64,000 nt of DNA from JAAXIE01 sp965204245 (GTDB lineage Bacteria; Chloroflexota; Dehalococcoidia; Lucifugimonadales; JAAXIE01). The DNA lies in the NCBI GenBank assembly GCA_965204245.1, contig CBDBED010000003.1:124001-188000 (forward strand). The letters run 5' to 3'. The translations under genes and the position numbers were made by a program. Every line of letters starts with the position of its first letter. Position 1 is the stretch's first letter. Below are positions 40,495-50,384 of this stretch, one piece after another. Under the pieces are notes generated by a model, which saw only the letters and a list, made by a program, of their open reading frames with translations, was not told where the DNA came from and ran no database searches.

Positions 40495-41549
40495 TCAAAC
40501 TTCATAACACGCTACGAAGTGTTCAGGCGCCTTCTGTTCCATGGACGGATGAGGATCATCGCGACACGAATCCGTGGCAAGGGGACATCTATCGTAAAAG
40601 CGGCAGCGGGGCAGCGGGTCGACGGCTGATGCAAGATCTCCCACGATGTCCGGAGGTGCTCGTCGATGGGACGGATCGGGGTTGGGGACCGCAGATAGGA
40701 GTGCCTTCGTGTATGGATGGAGCGGGTTGCGAAGTAGCTCTTCTGTCTCTGCCAACTCTACGACCTTGCCCGAGTACATTACAGCAATCCGGTCGCACAT
40801 GTATCTAGCCACCGCAAGGTCGTGAGTAACGTAGAGATACGAAATGTCAAGGTCCGTGGCTAACTGCTGCATCAACAGCATGATCCCGGTCCTGCTGGAA
40901 ACGTCAAGCATGGACGTAGGCTCGTCTGCCACCACGAACCTCGGACGGATCACCAAGGCCCTGGCAATCGCTACTCGCTGTCTCTGCCCTCCAGACAGTT
41001 CATGGGGATGTCGAAACAAAAAGGCCGCTGGGGGAGTCAAGCCAACTGACGCCAGAGTCTCGCTCACGCGGTCTACGCGGGACATTACGCTGCCAATCCG
41101 TTGTACCGTCAGAGGCTCGGAGACGATGTCGTAGATGGTCCGTCTTGGATTCATCGACTCATACGGGTCCTGAAAGATCATCTGGACCTGCCGGCGGAAC
41201 CCCTTCATCTCCCTCGCCTTCAACTCGGAGATGTCGGTTGGCTGATCAACATCAGCGCCGGGAGTCATAGCAGGTAGTCGAAACAGGATTCTCCCGTGGT
41301 CGGGTTCGAGCAGTTTGACCAACAGCTTCCCTACGGTCGTTTACCGCACCCCGATTCACCAACTACACCCAGACTCCCTCCCCTGAATAGACTGAATGAA
41401 ACATCGTCCACTGCATGAATGTAGCCAGCGGGCTTGCGAAACAGATTCTTCGTGACCGGAAATCTCTTCGTGAGATTTTCCACCGCAATCAGCGGGCCGG
41501 TGCCGTCGTCAGGTGGGGAATGGGCGTCTTGAGCATTGGTCTGGTTCAT
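40495..41549 (-). pseudogene. Peptide ABC transporter ATP-binding protein (DppF-like), frameshifted in Walker A
   Basis: The N-terminal 72 codons (start 41549) end in VVGESGCGKRP-stop. The remaining ~275 codons resume in another frame with the Q-loop MIFQDPYESMNP, signature LSGGQRQR, Walker B FVVADEPTSMLD and the oligopeptide-type C-terminal Cys cluster. Adding one T to the TTT at 41340-41342 restores GKTTVGKLLVKLLEPDHG, so a single-base deletion in a homopolymer explains the break. As read, no functional ATPase is made, because Walker A is split. Its start overlaps the previous ATPase gene by four bases. It could be a real mutation or a sequencing error. Confidence 0.88.
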
Positions 41550-42541
41550 GTCACGGTTTCCGCTGGTTCCAAAGATTCGTCCAGCGGGTGCCAGCAGGCC
41601 GCCCAGTGCCCTTCGCGCCTCACAACGGGTGGGAACTCAGACCGACAGACATCGGTCGCTCCCGGACACCTAGGATGAAACGGGCAGCCATCGGGGGGGT
41701 TGACCAGGTTTGGCGGTTCACCGGCCAGCGAACGCAGCGGGCGCCTTTCGCCTGAAACGCTGGGGAAAGAGGACATCAGGGCGGAAGTGTAGTGATGAAT
41801 GGGGGAACGCAGCACGTCTCTTGTAGGACCCATTTCGACCAGCCTACCAGCATACATCACGGCAACCGAGTCCGTCACCTCGGCCACAACGGCAAGGTCA
41901 TGGCTGATGTAGATGATGGACATTCGATTTTCGCGCTGTATCTCCTTTAACTCCCGCAATATGCGATCTTGAACAATTACGTCGAGGGCAGTCGTAGGTT
42001 CATCAGCTATTATCACGTCCGGGTCGCAGGACAAAGCCATGGCTATGACGGCTCTCTGGCGCATGCCTCCGCTGAACTCGTGTGGATACCTGTCAGCTAG
42101 CTCAGATTCCAGACCGACCTTGCGGAATAAATCGGCCACCCTCGCCTTTACCTCATTTCTGGTGGCTTGCAGTTCGTGGGCCTCAATGGCCTCCTCGATT
42201 TGCTGACCGACTCTGTAGACGGGATCAAGCACGTTCATAGCGGCTTGGAACACCATGGCAATACGACGCCATCGGAAGCTGCGTATCTCTTCTTCCGAGA
42301 GGCGCAGCAAGTCCTCCCCACCCAAGATGACCCGACCGCTTCCCACTCGCGCGTTGTCTGGTAGAAGGCGCATGAGGCAGGAGGCAACCGACGACTTGCC
42401 ACAGCCGGACTCTCCCACGAGCCCGAGCGACTGTCCGTGCTCAAGCTCAAAGCTGACGTTCTGTACGGCGTGCACCTCCCCTTGCCTGATCTGGTAAGTC
42501 AGGGAAAGATTGTCAACTTTCAGCACGGGTTCGGAAGTCAT
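41546..42541 (-). CDS. Peptide ABC transporter ATP-binding protein (DppD-like)
   Basis: A 331-residue ATPase of the oligopeptide/dipeptide importer family. Walker A is GESGCGKSS, the signature is FSGGMRQR, Walker B VIIADEPTTALD, and the switch His lies in YISHDLAVV. The C-terminal CPFHPRCPGATDVC...AACW cluster is the oligo_HPY module typical of DppD/OppD. It overlaps the next gene by four bases and lies 28 bases after the permease gene. It works with the DppF-type ATPase, which is broken here, so importer function depends on whether that break is real. Confidence 0.93.
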   Translation of the reverse strand: MTSEPVLKVDNLSLTYQIRQGEVHAVQNVSFELEHGQSLGLVGESGCGKSSVASCLMRLLPDNARVGSGRVILGGEDLLRLSEEEIRSFRWRRIAMVFQAAMNVLDPVYRVGQQIEEAIEAHELQATRNEVKARVADLFRKVGLESELADRYPHEFSGGMRQRAVIAMALSCDPDVIIADEPTTALDVIVQDRILRELKEIQRENRMSIIYISHDLAVVAEVTDSVAVMYAGRLVEMGPTRDVLRSPIHHYTSALMSSFPSVSGERRPLRSLAGEPPNLVNPPDGCPFHPRCPGATDVCRSEFPPVVRREGHWAACWHPLDESLEPAETVT

Positions 42542-42569
42542 AGTAGCCCTGAACTGAATTGCAGCATCA

Positions 42570-43562
42570 TTAATCGTGTCGGCGCCTCAGCCTTGGGTTC
42601 ACCACCTCGTCGAGGGCTCGCCCCGCGAGGTAGAACGCACTGCAAAGAAAGGTGATGGACGCGCCCGCCGGAACGATCAGCCACCAGTACTTCGTTCCGC
42701 TCAGGAGATATCCGCCGGTATTCGCAGTATGGATCATGATCCCCCAGCTCATTCTCAAGTCCAGGAGGCCAAGGAACGAGAGTACTGCTTCGGCGAATAT
42801 AGCACTGGTTACGGTGAACATCATGTACAGCAGGGACAGTGGGAGCAGGTGGGGGATGATGTGCCTGAACATGATGTGTATATCCCCGCCGCCCGCTACG
42901 CGAGCCGCCTCGATGAAGGGCTTAACCCGAATGGTAAGGGCCTGAGATTTGAGGATGATGGCCGTCCCTCCGAAGCCTCCCAGTACGCCAATGATCAGCG
43001 CTAGGTAGAAGAGGTTCAGGTCGAAAAGGGCGCTTAGAACGATCAGCAGGGAGACCGCGGGCAAAGCAATAATCAGGTCGGCCAAGCGCATGAAAAAAGC
43101 GTCGAGGATGCCGCCGTAGTGCGCGGCGGCTGCCCCAACGACGGTAGCGATGCCCACCGTCACCATGGCGGCGGTGATTCCCAGGATGAACTCGGACCGA
43201 GTGCTGTAGAGGAGTTGGCTGAGCACGTCCCGGCCCAGCGGGTCAGTACCCAGTGGATGGCTCCAACTGGGAGGAGCCGGTTGCTCAAACTGATCGAAGG
43301 CATAGCCGGTTACGGGATGGTAGGTTGCCTCGTCCCAGATGGTCGCCATCAGTATTGGATGAGAGGCCGCCATCAGTGCGAAGACAACTATGGTGAGCAG
43401 GGAGAGCGCACCGACTCGGCTCTCCATGAAGATCAGCCACCCGGCCCTGAAGGAGATAGCCGTGAGACGCAGCCTTGTCAGGATGAACCGCAGCCTGCTT
43501 CGGCCAATGTCGACCATCGCTTCAGAGGGGGACGATCGGCCTGTGGGCTCAGGAGTAATCAC
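42570..43562 (-). CDS. Peptide ABC transporter permease (DppC-like)
   Basis: A 330-residue inner-membrane subunit of the peptide importer. HPLGTDPLGRDVLSQLLYSTR is the N-terminal DppC/OppC signature. The EAARVAGGGDIHIMFRHIIPHLL segment is the EAA loop that docks on the ATPases. About six transmembrane segments are visible. It overlaps the upstream permease gene by four bases, indicating coupled translation. Confidence 0.93.
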   Translation of the reverse strand: MITPEPTGRSSPSEAMVDIGRSRLRFILTRLRLTAISFRAGWLIFMESRVGALSLLTIVVFALMAASHPILMATIWDEATYHPVTGYAFDQFEQPAPPSWSHPLGTDPLGRDVLSQLLYSTRSEFILGITAAMVTVGIATVVGAAAAHYGGILDAFFMRLADLIIALPAVSLLIVLSALFDLNLFYLALIIGVLGGFGGTAIILKSQALTIRVKPFIEAARVAGGGDIHIMFRHIIPHLLPLSLLYMMFTVTSAIFAEAVLSFLGLLDLRMSWGIMIHTANTGGYLLSGTKYWWLIVPAGASITFLCSAFYLAGRALDEVVNPRLRRRHD

Positions 43563-44710
43563 TGGTAGCGAATCCTGGGATCAAGATAGACATACAGGAC
43601 ATCCACAATAGCGTGAGCCAACAGGGACAGCATACCGATGAAGAGTATCGCCCCCATCACTAGGGGCAGGTCCTCTGAGCGAACGGCAGATAGGAGCGTC
43701 AGGCCCGTGCCCGGCCAGGAAAATACTGCCTCTATGATTACGCTGCCGTCGATGGCGAAGATCAGGCTGTAAACCAAGCTGGTGACCACCGGCAAGAGAG
43801 CGTTCCTCGCAGCGTGGCGGTCGCGCACCTGTCTCTCCGGTAGGCCCTTGGCCCGGGCCGCCATCACGTAGTCCTCGCGTATGGTCTCCAGCATGCTGTT
43901 ACGGGTAAGAAGCATCGTTCCCGCGAACGAGATGAGCGTTAGTGTGGCGACGGGAAGGACCATGTGTCTCAGAATGTCCAAGGCAAGCCCGCCTATGCCG
44001 GAAAGGGACCAAACTAGCACGAGGGTAACCCCTCCAGCGAGAATGAAGGGCAGTGCCACACCTGCGGGCACCCTGCGGCCCAATCCCTTGATTACCAGCA
44101 TCACCATGAAAGCGAAAATGATGAACCCTGCCACGCTCAGGAGCATGTTGCCGAAAACATAGTTGGCGCTGACTTCACTTCCCCGCCATACAAGGGGGTC
44201 CAGGAATTTGCCCACGGGGAACCACCCCAACTTGAAGGCGAATATCCAGATCATCATCAGCGCGAAAGCCGGAGTGAAAACAGTAAAGAGGGTAGCTCCT
44301 GAGATTGTGGCGGTATATTCGAACAGCCCTCCGCGCCTCCACGCTATGGCTTTGCCCAAGAAAAACCCGATGTAGAAGGACGCTCCAGTAGCTGTGAGGA
44401 ACAATACAAGAGTACGTGGGACGCGCTCCGCCAGCACGTCCAAGACGGGGCGGGGATAGTGGCTAAAAGAAATGCCGAAATTGCCCGTAAGCGTATTCTT
44501 CAGGTGAATGACGTATTGATGCCAGAGAGGCTTGTCCAAGCCGAAGGCAGCCCTGATCTTTTCCTTGACATCCGGAGGCAGGTCAGGGTTAAGGGCATAG
44601 AACGAGGCGTAGTCGCCGGGCTGGGCCTCCACGAGAAAAAAGGTCACCGTGAAGATGAGAAAGAGAGTCAGGCCCATCTGCCCCACACGCCGGACCAGGT
44701 AGCCTGTCAT
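43559..44710 (-). CDS. Peptide ABC transporter permease (DppB-like)
   Basis: A 383-residue membrane subunit. The N-terminus GYLVRRVGQMGLTLFLIFTVTFFLV and the LDKPLWHQYVIHLKNTLTGNFGIS region are typical of DppB/OppB. The EAA loop appears as DYVMAARAKGLPERQVRDRHAARNALLPVV. It is somewhat longer than usual (~310-340) because of an extra hydrophobic segment around residues 200-240. It follows the substrate-binding lipoprotein gene by 99 bases. Confidence 0.92.
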   Translation of the reverse strand: MTGYLVRRVGQMGLTLFLIFTVTFFLVEAQPGDYASFYALNPDLPPDVKEKIRAAFGLDKPLWHQYVIHLKNTLTGNFGISFSHYPRPVLDVLAERVPRTLVLFLTATGASFYIGFFLGKAIAWRRGGLFEYTATISGATLFTVFTPAFALMMIWIFAFKLGWFPVGKFLDPLVWRGSEVSANYVFGNMLLSVAGFIIFAFMVMLVIKGLGRRVPAGVALPFILAGGVTLVLVWSLSGIGGLALDILRHMVLPVATLTLISFAGTMLLTRNSMLETIREDYVMAARAKGLPERQVRDRHAARNALLPVVTSLVYSLIFAIDGSVIIEAVFSWPGTGLTLLSAVRSEDLPLVMGAILFIGMLSLLAHAIVDVLYVYLDPRIRYQ

Positions 44711-44809
44711 CAGGGTTGACTCCGAGACTTACATGCCCAACTGGCCGGAAACGGTCTGAAGAGACGGGCTTGGACCAGAGCGGGGGGTTCCACCAAGATT
44801 CGAAGGATC

Positions 44810-46867
44810 CTATTTGAACTTTACCAGTGACGGCATCCCCGAGACGCTCTGTAGTCCGCCCCAGGTTTCGGTGTAGGGGAACTCAATCCGCTCGCTCCGG
44901 TAGGTCTCTACGATGGGCGTATCGAACAAGACTACGTAGGGAAGGTCATCTGCTAGGAACGCCTGCATCTCAAACACCTGCTGCCGGGCAGACTCCAGAT
45001 CGGTTTCTGTCAGCAACTGATCGGCCAAGCGGTCGAACTCAGGGTTGTTGTAACCTCCGGCATTGTGTCCCTCCAGGTCCGAATACTTGCTGTGGAAGAA
45101 CGACTCCAAATAATCGGGAAAGGCACTGAGCCCCCAACCCAGGATCCACATGTCGAAGTCCTGCTGATCGAACACCTTCTCCACAATGACGTTGAATCCG
45201 GTCAAGTTGGCCCGCACGGGGATGCCGACCTCATTCAGCCACCGTTCGATCCAAATGGCGAAGGTTGACCGCAGAGGATCATAACCGGGACTGGGGGCCA
45301 TGATCTCCATCGCGGGGACCGGCTCGCCGTTGGGCATCTTCAGCCCTACGCCAGGCTGCTCCACAAACCGGCCATCTTCACTGACGCGGGGCTCGGTTTC
45401 CCAAGTAAAGCCAGCATCTTTCAATAGGGTAACCGCCTGCTTGATGCGCTCAGCCCGCGTCAGCCCCTTGCCGATCAGTGGCACGTCTGGGTTGTACCAT
45501 GCCGCGTTCCCCTCTGGTACGGCAGTGTATATCGGAATGGCTACACCCTGAAGCACCGTGTCGACGAGGAATTCCTTGTCGATGAGAGTGGCGACCGCTT
45601 GGCGGAAGGACTTCTCATTCATAGGGGCCTTGCGGAAATTGAAGCCGAGGTACCGCATCCCGTCAGAAGTGTTTTCGAGAGTGGTGAGGCCTTCTTCGCC
45701 CATCAGCTGTTCCTGTAGTCCCTTGGACAGCCCTAGGGGGTTGAGCATGAAATCGATATCACCCTTCTTTAACGCCAGTACGGCAGCGTCCTGGCTGCCG
45801 TATACGGAATAGATCGTGCCCTGGGAGTATGGACCTTCGATATATTCCAAGATCGGTTCGCCTGTAGGCTCTCCAAAGGCGGCAAACTCGAATGCCCCCG
45901 GCTTGGACGTCATGTACGCCCCGTTGGCATACTGCGCCACCTTCGCACCAGCGAAGTAGTAGTCGGGGTTGGTGTTCTTGCCCACGTAGGCACCGCGCTC
46001 CCACTGGTCGAATATGAACCCTCCCGCGCTCGGTTCGCCGTCGGGTACGTGGGCGTACAGCACTTTATGCTGTTCGGTGAGGTCGCCCGCCTGATTGGCC
46101 TCGGATACCACCGGTTCCCAGTACCCCTTGGCGAAGATGGGCATGAAGGCAAGCCCAAACTGCCAGCGGGCCAAGCCGGGTTTCTGCTTGAAATATATCT
46201 TGACGTCATGTGCGCTTACGGCCTCTGCGTGGTCGAAGTACTCGGGGTCGACTATGGACGGCCAGTTGCCGGTGAGCTCCATCTCGACCGCGGTATTCGC
46301 AGTGAAGGCAAAGTCCTCGGCAGTGACGTCGGTGCCGTCGCTCCACTTGACACCCTGCTTCAGCCGTACCTCGGTGGTCCAGAACGTCTCCCCACCGACG
46401 GTCTCTTCCGCCAATGGAGTCGGGAAGTCCGCCGCCAGTGATGGGACCCAGTCATAACGCTGGGCCGAATATCCGTAGAGCGCGGGTTTGCTCCCGCCCA
46501 ATACGTAGCTGTTCCAGATGGTGCCGTCGGGGCCAAGATAGGCCCAGTAGTTGGTCGTGGTCAGATCCTCGGCAATGCCTATAAGATATACCTCGTCCTC
46601 GCCGTCTGTGTCTGTGGTCGGCGTGGCGGTCTCACCACCCCTCTGTACAGTGGAGGCGGTCGTGGTCGCGGGCTCCGGGGACGAGGTAACGACGACCTCT
46701 CCGGATCCCTCCGCTGCACCGCCCTCTGTATCACCTGGCGCCGCCGTGCCTGTGGGTCCCGGAACGGGCGTGACCACTACCTCCCTGACTATTTCTTTCG
46801 TGCAGGCCATGGCCAACACGAGGACAACAGTTAGAGAGGCTGCAAGCAGCCATTTTGAAAAAATCAC
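44810..46867 (-). CDS. Peptide ABC transporter substrate-binding lipoprotein (SBP_bac_5)
   Basis: A ~685-residue extracytoplasmic binding protein. A signal with a lipobox (LVLAMACTKE) is followed by a long Thr/Pro/Gly-rich tether (EIVREVVVTPVPGPTGTAAP...). The solute-binding domain begins near residue 100 with WVPSLAADFP, TTEVRLKQGVKWSDGTDVTAEDF (the family motif) and a C-terminal ANVIVEKVF-like second lobe. The frame is open back to 46963, but the GTG at 46867 places the signal at the N-terminus and is preferred. It is first in the importer operon. Peptides or similar oligomeric solutes are the likely cargo. Confidence 0.9.
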   Translation of the reverse strand: MIFSKWLLAASLTVVLVLAMACTKEIVREVVVTPVPGPTGTAAPGDTEGGAAEGSGEVVVTSSPEPATTTASTVQRGGETATPTTDTDGEDEVYLIGIAEDLTTTNYWAYLGPDGTIWNSYVLGGSKPALYGYSAQRYDWVPSLAADFPTPLAEETVGGETFWTTEVRLKQGVKWSDGTDVTAEDFAFTANTAVEMELTGNWPSIVDPEYFDHAEAVSAHDVKIYFKQKPGLARWQFGLAFMPIFAKGYWEPVVSEANQAGDLTEQHKVLYAHVPDGEPSAGGFIFDQWERGAYVGKNTNPDYYFAGAKVAQYANGAYMTSKPGAFEFAAFGEPTGEPILEYIEGPYSQGTIYSVYGSQDAAVLALKKGDIDFMLNPLGLSKGLQEQLMGEEGLTTLENTSDGMRYLGFNFRKAPMNEKSFRQAVATLIDKEFLVDTVLQGVAIPIYTAVPEGNAAWYNPDVPLIGKGLTRAERIKQAVTLLKDAGFTWETEPRVSEDGRFVEQPGVGLKMPNGEPVPAMEIMAPSPGYDPLRSTFAIWIERWLNEVGIPVRANLTGFNVIVEKVFDQQDFDMWILGWGLSAFPDYLESFFHSKYSDLEGHNAGGYNNPEFDRLADQLLTETDLESARQQVFEMQAFLADDLPYVVLFDTPIVETYRSERIEFPYTETWGGLQSVSGMPSLVKFK

Positions 46868-47198
46868 TTCAATTTCCCGTATCGATGGAGAATGTAACAC
46901 GTAACATAGCAGGAATTTGCTTCCTCTAACAAGCAGGGCCTGTCCATTGAGCAAAAGGACCATAGGTATACATTCGTGAGTTCGACTTCCACACCACGAG
47001 GTTTTTCCCCTCGCGTGAAGTTATCCAAGGGCATGCTCTTCACATTTCGCTGTCCAACTATGTCACGCGCCCTAATCAGTTGGACCCAAGTCCACCGCGT
47101 AACCGCGTAAGTGACAAGGCTTTGCCGTATAGGTAGTGGATCTGCCTGTCTCGTCCAACAAGGTCGTCTCTGCCCACCCGTTGCAGGAAGAGGAGGAC

Positions 47199-50132
47199 TT
47201 ATGCGACCAGAGCGAACCTGGAAGAGAAGGCTCTCGATTTTGTCCAGCCTGGTGGGGACTGACTTGACGGTAGGTGCAGGCCCAAGGAACGGTATTCGCC
47301 CTGCATCCGCTCCCAGGAGGTGAGGGAGTTGAGGACGGCTTGGTCCTGGTCTACGGACAGGGGGAGGGCCAACTGGTTGCCTGCAGGGTGCTTGCCCACA
47401 GGGCGGTAGCGAAGGCCGACCTCCCAACGGAGGGCACGACGGTCGGGGTTGAAGCAGTCCAAGGCACCGCCATCGATAAGGGACTCTATCTGCTCGCGCA
47501 AGAGGCCTGAGCGTTGCATGAAGTCCGCTAGAGAGGTGAAGGGGCCGCTAGCCCGGGCTTCTGCCACTGCCTTGGTGCCCACCTCGCCCAAGCCCGCCAC
47601 GTAGCTGAGGCCCAAGCGCATGGCCTCGCTTCCGTCCATGCCTCCCTGGTTCTCGATGATGCAGCGGGTGTCGCTGCGGTTTACGTCGGGGAGGAGGACC
47701 TGGACGCCGTGGCGCCGGGCGTCTTCTTTGAGGGTTTCAGGGGAGTAGAAGCCCATGGGTTGCTGGTTGAAGAGGCCAGTGTAGAACTCGAGGGGATAGT
47801 AGTGCTTGAGCCATGCTCCCTGGTAGGCGGTGACGCCAAAGGCGAATGCGTGGCTTTCGGGAAACATGTACTGGCCGTTGAACTTCTGGAATATGCGGGC
47901 TGCGGTGTCTTCGTCTACGCCATTGGCAGCGGCCCCGTCGCGAAACTTCTCCCAGTAGGTTTGGACGAGGGAGGCGTTGTGACGGCGGGTGAAAGCACGG
48001 CGCAACTGGTCGGCCTCGGCAGCGCCGAAGTTGGCAACGTCGATGGCCAACTGGTTCAATTGGTCCTGGAAGAGGATGACGCCGTAGGTGCGCTCCAAGG
48101 CGCGTTTTTCGAGGGGGTGGTGGAAGGTGACGGGTTCGCGCCCGGTGCGGCGGCGGATGTACTGGGAAACGCCGTCGTTGACTCCCACGCCGGGACGGAC
48201 TGCGCCGACCTCGTGGGCCATGTCGGTGAGGTTGCGGGGGCATATGCGGGGGATGGTCTGCATCTGGGCAGCGGACTCCACTTGGAAGATGCCGATGGTG
48301 TCGGCGCGGTGCAACATGCCGTATACCGCTTGGTCGTCGAAGTCGATGCGGGAGAGGTCGGGTGCTTTTCCGGTGCGCTGCTCAATGAGCAGGAGGGCAT
48401 CCTGCATCTGGGAGAGGGCGCCCAAGGCGAGGAAGTCGATTTTGACGAACCCGGCATCGTCGATGGAGTCCTTGTCCCAGTGACATACGTAGCGGCCGTC
48501 GATGGCCCCCTTCTGGACGGGGACCTGGTTGATGAGGGGAGTGGAAGAGATAATCATGCCTCCGGGGTGCTGGGCGAGGTATTTGGGGAAGCCGTCCAAC
48601 TGGGCTGCCAGATCCACGAGATGACGCCAGACTGGGGCGTTCACTTGGTCGCGAAACTCGGGCATGGCAGCCATGTCATCGCCCAGATGCTTGGCCCCGC
48701 GGTGTTCGGCGCGCTTGGCGAGGCGGTCGAGGCGGTCGGCGGGGAGGCCAAGGGCTTTGCCCAAGTCGCGCACTGAGCCCTTGAGCTTGTAGGTGTCCAG
48801 CATGCCACTGAGGGCAGCGTGGTCCCAGCCGTATTTCTCATGCACGCGGAGGATGAGGTGCTCGCGAATGTTGCGGGGGAAGTCGAGGTCGATGTCGGGG
48901 ACGCTGGGCAGGGCGTCCTCGGGCAGGAATCGCTCCAAGGAGAGGTTGTATTCGAGGGGGTCGATGTGGGAGAGGCCGATGAGGTAGCCCACCAGCATGG
49001 AGACGCTGGAGCCGCGACCACGACCGGGCGGGGCTTCCTCGATGGGCACTTCGGGGTCGACTAGGCCCAACTCCACCTGAATCTCGCGGGCCATGGCGAT
49101 GATGTCGTGGTACAGAAGGAAGAAGCCTGCAAGCTGGTGCTTGGCGATGAGGCGGAACTCCTCCTCCAAACGGCGCTCTACCTTGGGGGTGATGGAGCCA
49201 TAGCGGCGGACGGCTGCTTGGCGGCAGAGTTCGTGCAGGTAGCCGTCGGGGTTGTGGCCGGTAGGCACGGCGTAGCCGGGGAAGCGGTAGTTTAGGTCAC
49301 GGGTGAGGTCGAAGTTGCACCGCTCTGCGATGTTAAGGGTGGCGGCGATGGCTTGAGGGCAGCCGTCAAAGAGGGCGCTCATCTCCGGGGCGGACTTGAG
49401 ATAGAACTGGTTGTTGGGACGGCGCTGGCGGTGGGTGTCCTCCAGCGACTTGCATTCTTTGATGGCGACCAAGCAGTCCTGGAGGCGGTGGCGTTCCCGG
49501 ACGTGGTAGTGGACATTGTTGGTGGCGACTGCTCCTATTCCCAATTCTTGAGCAAGGGACAGCAGGCGGCGGTTACGGTTGGTGTCGCCGTATACCAGGT
49601 TCTGCTGGAGTTCGAGGAAGTAGTTGCCGGAGCCGAACCAGGCCATGTGGCGGCGGGCTATCTCAGCGGCTTCATCCAGCCTGCCTTCGGCTGCCAGCTT
49701 GGGGACCTCTCCCTGACGGCAACCGGAGGGGGCAATGAGGCCCTGGGCATGTTCGGGCAGCATGCGGGGGTTGAGCTGGGGGTGGCGCCGCTGGCCGAAG
49801 ACGTGGGAGGAGGAGATGAGACGGCAGAGGTTGGCGTAGCCTTGGCGTGTCTCGGCCAGCAGGGTCAGGTGGTGTTCGTCATCGGGAGCAGCCCCTTTGC
49901 TCCCCATGAGGGTGGCCTCGGCCCCGATGATGGGCTGGATGCCCAAGGAGCGGGCGGTGCGGGCGAACTCCATGGCACCACACAGGTTGTCGTGGTCGGT
50001 AAGGGCCAAGGCTGGGTAGCCCAGCGCGGCTGCGCGGGCGAGCAACTCGTGGGGGAAGGATGCTCCCTCCTGGAAGGAGAAGTTGCTGTGGCAGTGCAGC
50101 TCGACGTAGGACGACTTATCTCTCATGCTCAT
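47199..50132 (-). CDS. dnaE2: Error-prone DNA polymerase III alpha (DnaE2), copy 2, lacking the OB fold
   Basis: A 977-residue C-family polymerase. The PHP domain is intact in its metal motifs (YVELHCHSNFSF, ALTDHDNLCGAMEF), unlike copy 1. The palm carries VPDIDLDFPRN and VKIDFLALGAL, so all catalytic Asp are present. After EYRSLGLHLPS the sequence diverges abruptly and stops, with none of the ~110-residue OB domain seen in copy 1. None of the three downstream frames contains OB-like sequence, so the end was lost rather than shifted. The start ATG 50132 follows the DUF6504 stop by 13 bases and has a GAGGG. Two in-frame ATGs lie close to it. Confidence 0.92.
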   Translation of the reverse strand: MSMRDKSSYVELHCHSNFSFQEGASFPHELLARAAALGYPALALTDHDNLCGAMEFARTARSLGIQPIIGAEATLMGSKGAAPDDEHHLTLLAETRQGYANLCRLISSSHVFGQRRHPQLNPRMLPEHAQGLIAPSGCRQGEVPKLAAEGRLDEAAEIARRHMAWFGSGNYFLELQQNLVYGDTNRNRRLLSLAQELGIGAVATNNVHYHVRERHRLQDCLVAIKECKSLEDTHRQRRPNNQFYLKSAPEMSALFDGCPQAIAATLNIAERCNFDLTRDLNYRFPGYAVPTGHNPDGYLHELCRQAAVRRYGSITPKVERRLEEEFRLIAKHQLAGFFLLYHDIIAMAREIQVELGLVDPEVPIEEAPPGRGRGSSVSMLVGYLIGLSHIDPLEYNLSLERFLPEDALPSVPDIDLDFPRNIREHLILRVHEKYGWDHAALSGMLDTYKLKGSVRDLGKALGLPADRLDRLAKRAEHRGAKHLGDDMAAMPEFRDQVNAPVWRHLVDLAAQLDGFPKYLAQHPGGMIISSTPLINQVPVQKGAIDGRYVCHWDKDSIDDAGFVKIDFLALGALSQMQDALLLIEQRTGKAPDLSRIDFDDQAVYGMLHRADTIGIFQVESAAQMQTIPRICPRNLTDMAHEVGAVRPGVGVNDGVSQYIRRRTGREPVTFHHPLEKRALERTYGVILFQDQLNQLAIDVANFGAAEADQLRRAFTRRHNASLVQTYWEKFRDGAAANGVDEDTAARIFQKFNGQYMFPESHAFAFGVTAYQGAWLKHYYPLEFYTGLFNQQPMGFYSPETLKEDARRHGVQVLLPDVNRSDTRCIIENQGGMDGSEAMRLGLSYVAGLGEVGTKAVAEARASGPFTSLADFMQRSGLLREQIESLIDGGALDCFNPDRRALRWEVGLRYRPVGKHPAGNQLALPLSVDQDQAVLNSLTSWERMQGEYRSLGLHLPSSQSPPGWTKSRAFSSRFALVA

Positions 50133-50145
50133 AGGTCCCTCATGC

Positions 50146-50364
50146 TCACAGGCCCTTCTGCTCATACCACTGGCCATTGGTCAGGTCTTGGAACAGGATG
50201 GCGACGGATCCCTCGTTGAGGATGGTCTCGTAGTAGAGGCGATGGATGGGCTGCTCGCGCCACCACTCGTCGTCGATGCGCCAGATGTCGCGCACGGTCT
50301 CCACAGGCTGCCAGCGTCCGCGGAGTTGCACACGACAGGGCTGGTCTTGGGGGCCGGATTCCAC
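50146..50364 (-). CDS. DUF6504-like small protein of the imuB-dnaE2 cassette
   Basis: A 72-residue protein starting with GTG. The pattern RWQPVETVRDIWRIDDEWWREQPIHRLYYETIL...VAILFQDLTNGQWYEQ is very similar to the C-terminal tail of the ImuB at 29921 and to stand-alone DUF6504 proteins found with imuB-dnaE2 in Actinobacteria. It lies between imuB (20 bases upstream) and dnaE2 (13 bases downstream), in a different frame from imuB. It probably takes part in the same translesion complex. It may represent a split of an originally fused ImuB tail. Confidence 0.8.
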   Translation of the reverse strand: MESGPQDQPCRVQLRGRWQPVETVRDIWRIDDEWWREQPIHRLYYETILNEGSVAILFQDLTNGQWYEQKGL

Positions 50365-50384
50365 CTGAAGGGGCTAGGGCAGGT

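Noticed and set aside
46864..47427. 187-codon minus-strand frame between the binding-protein gene and dnaE2 copy 2
   Set aside because: No recognisable domain, overlaps dnaE2 in another frame, and does not supply the missing OB fold.
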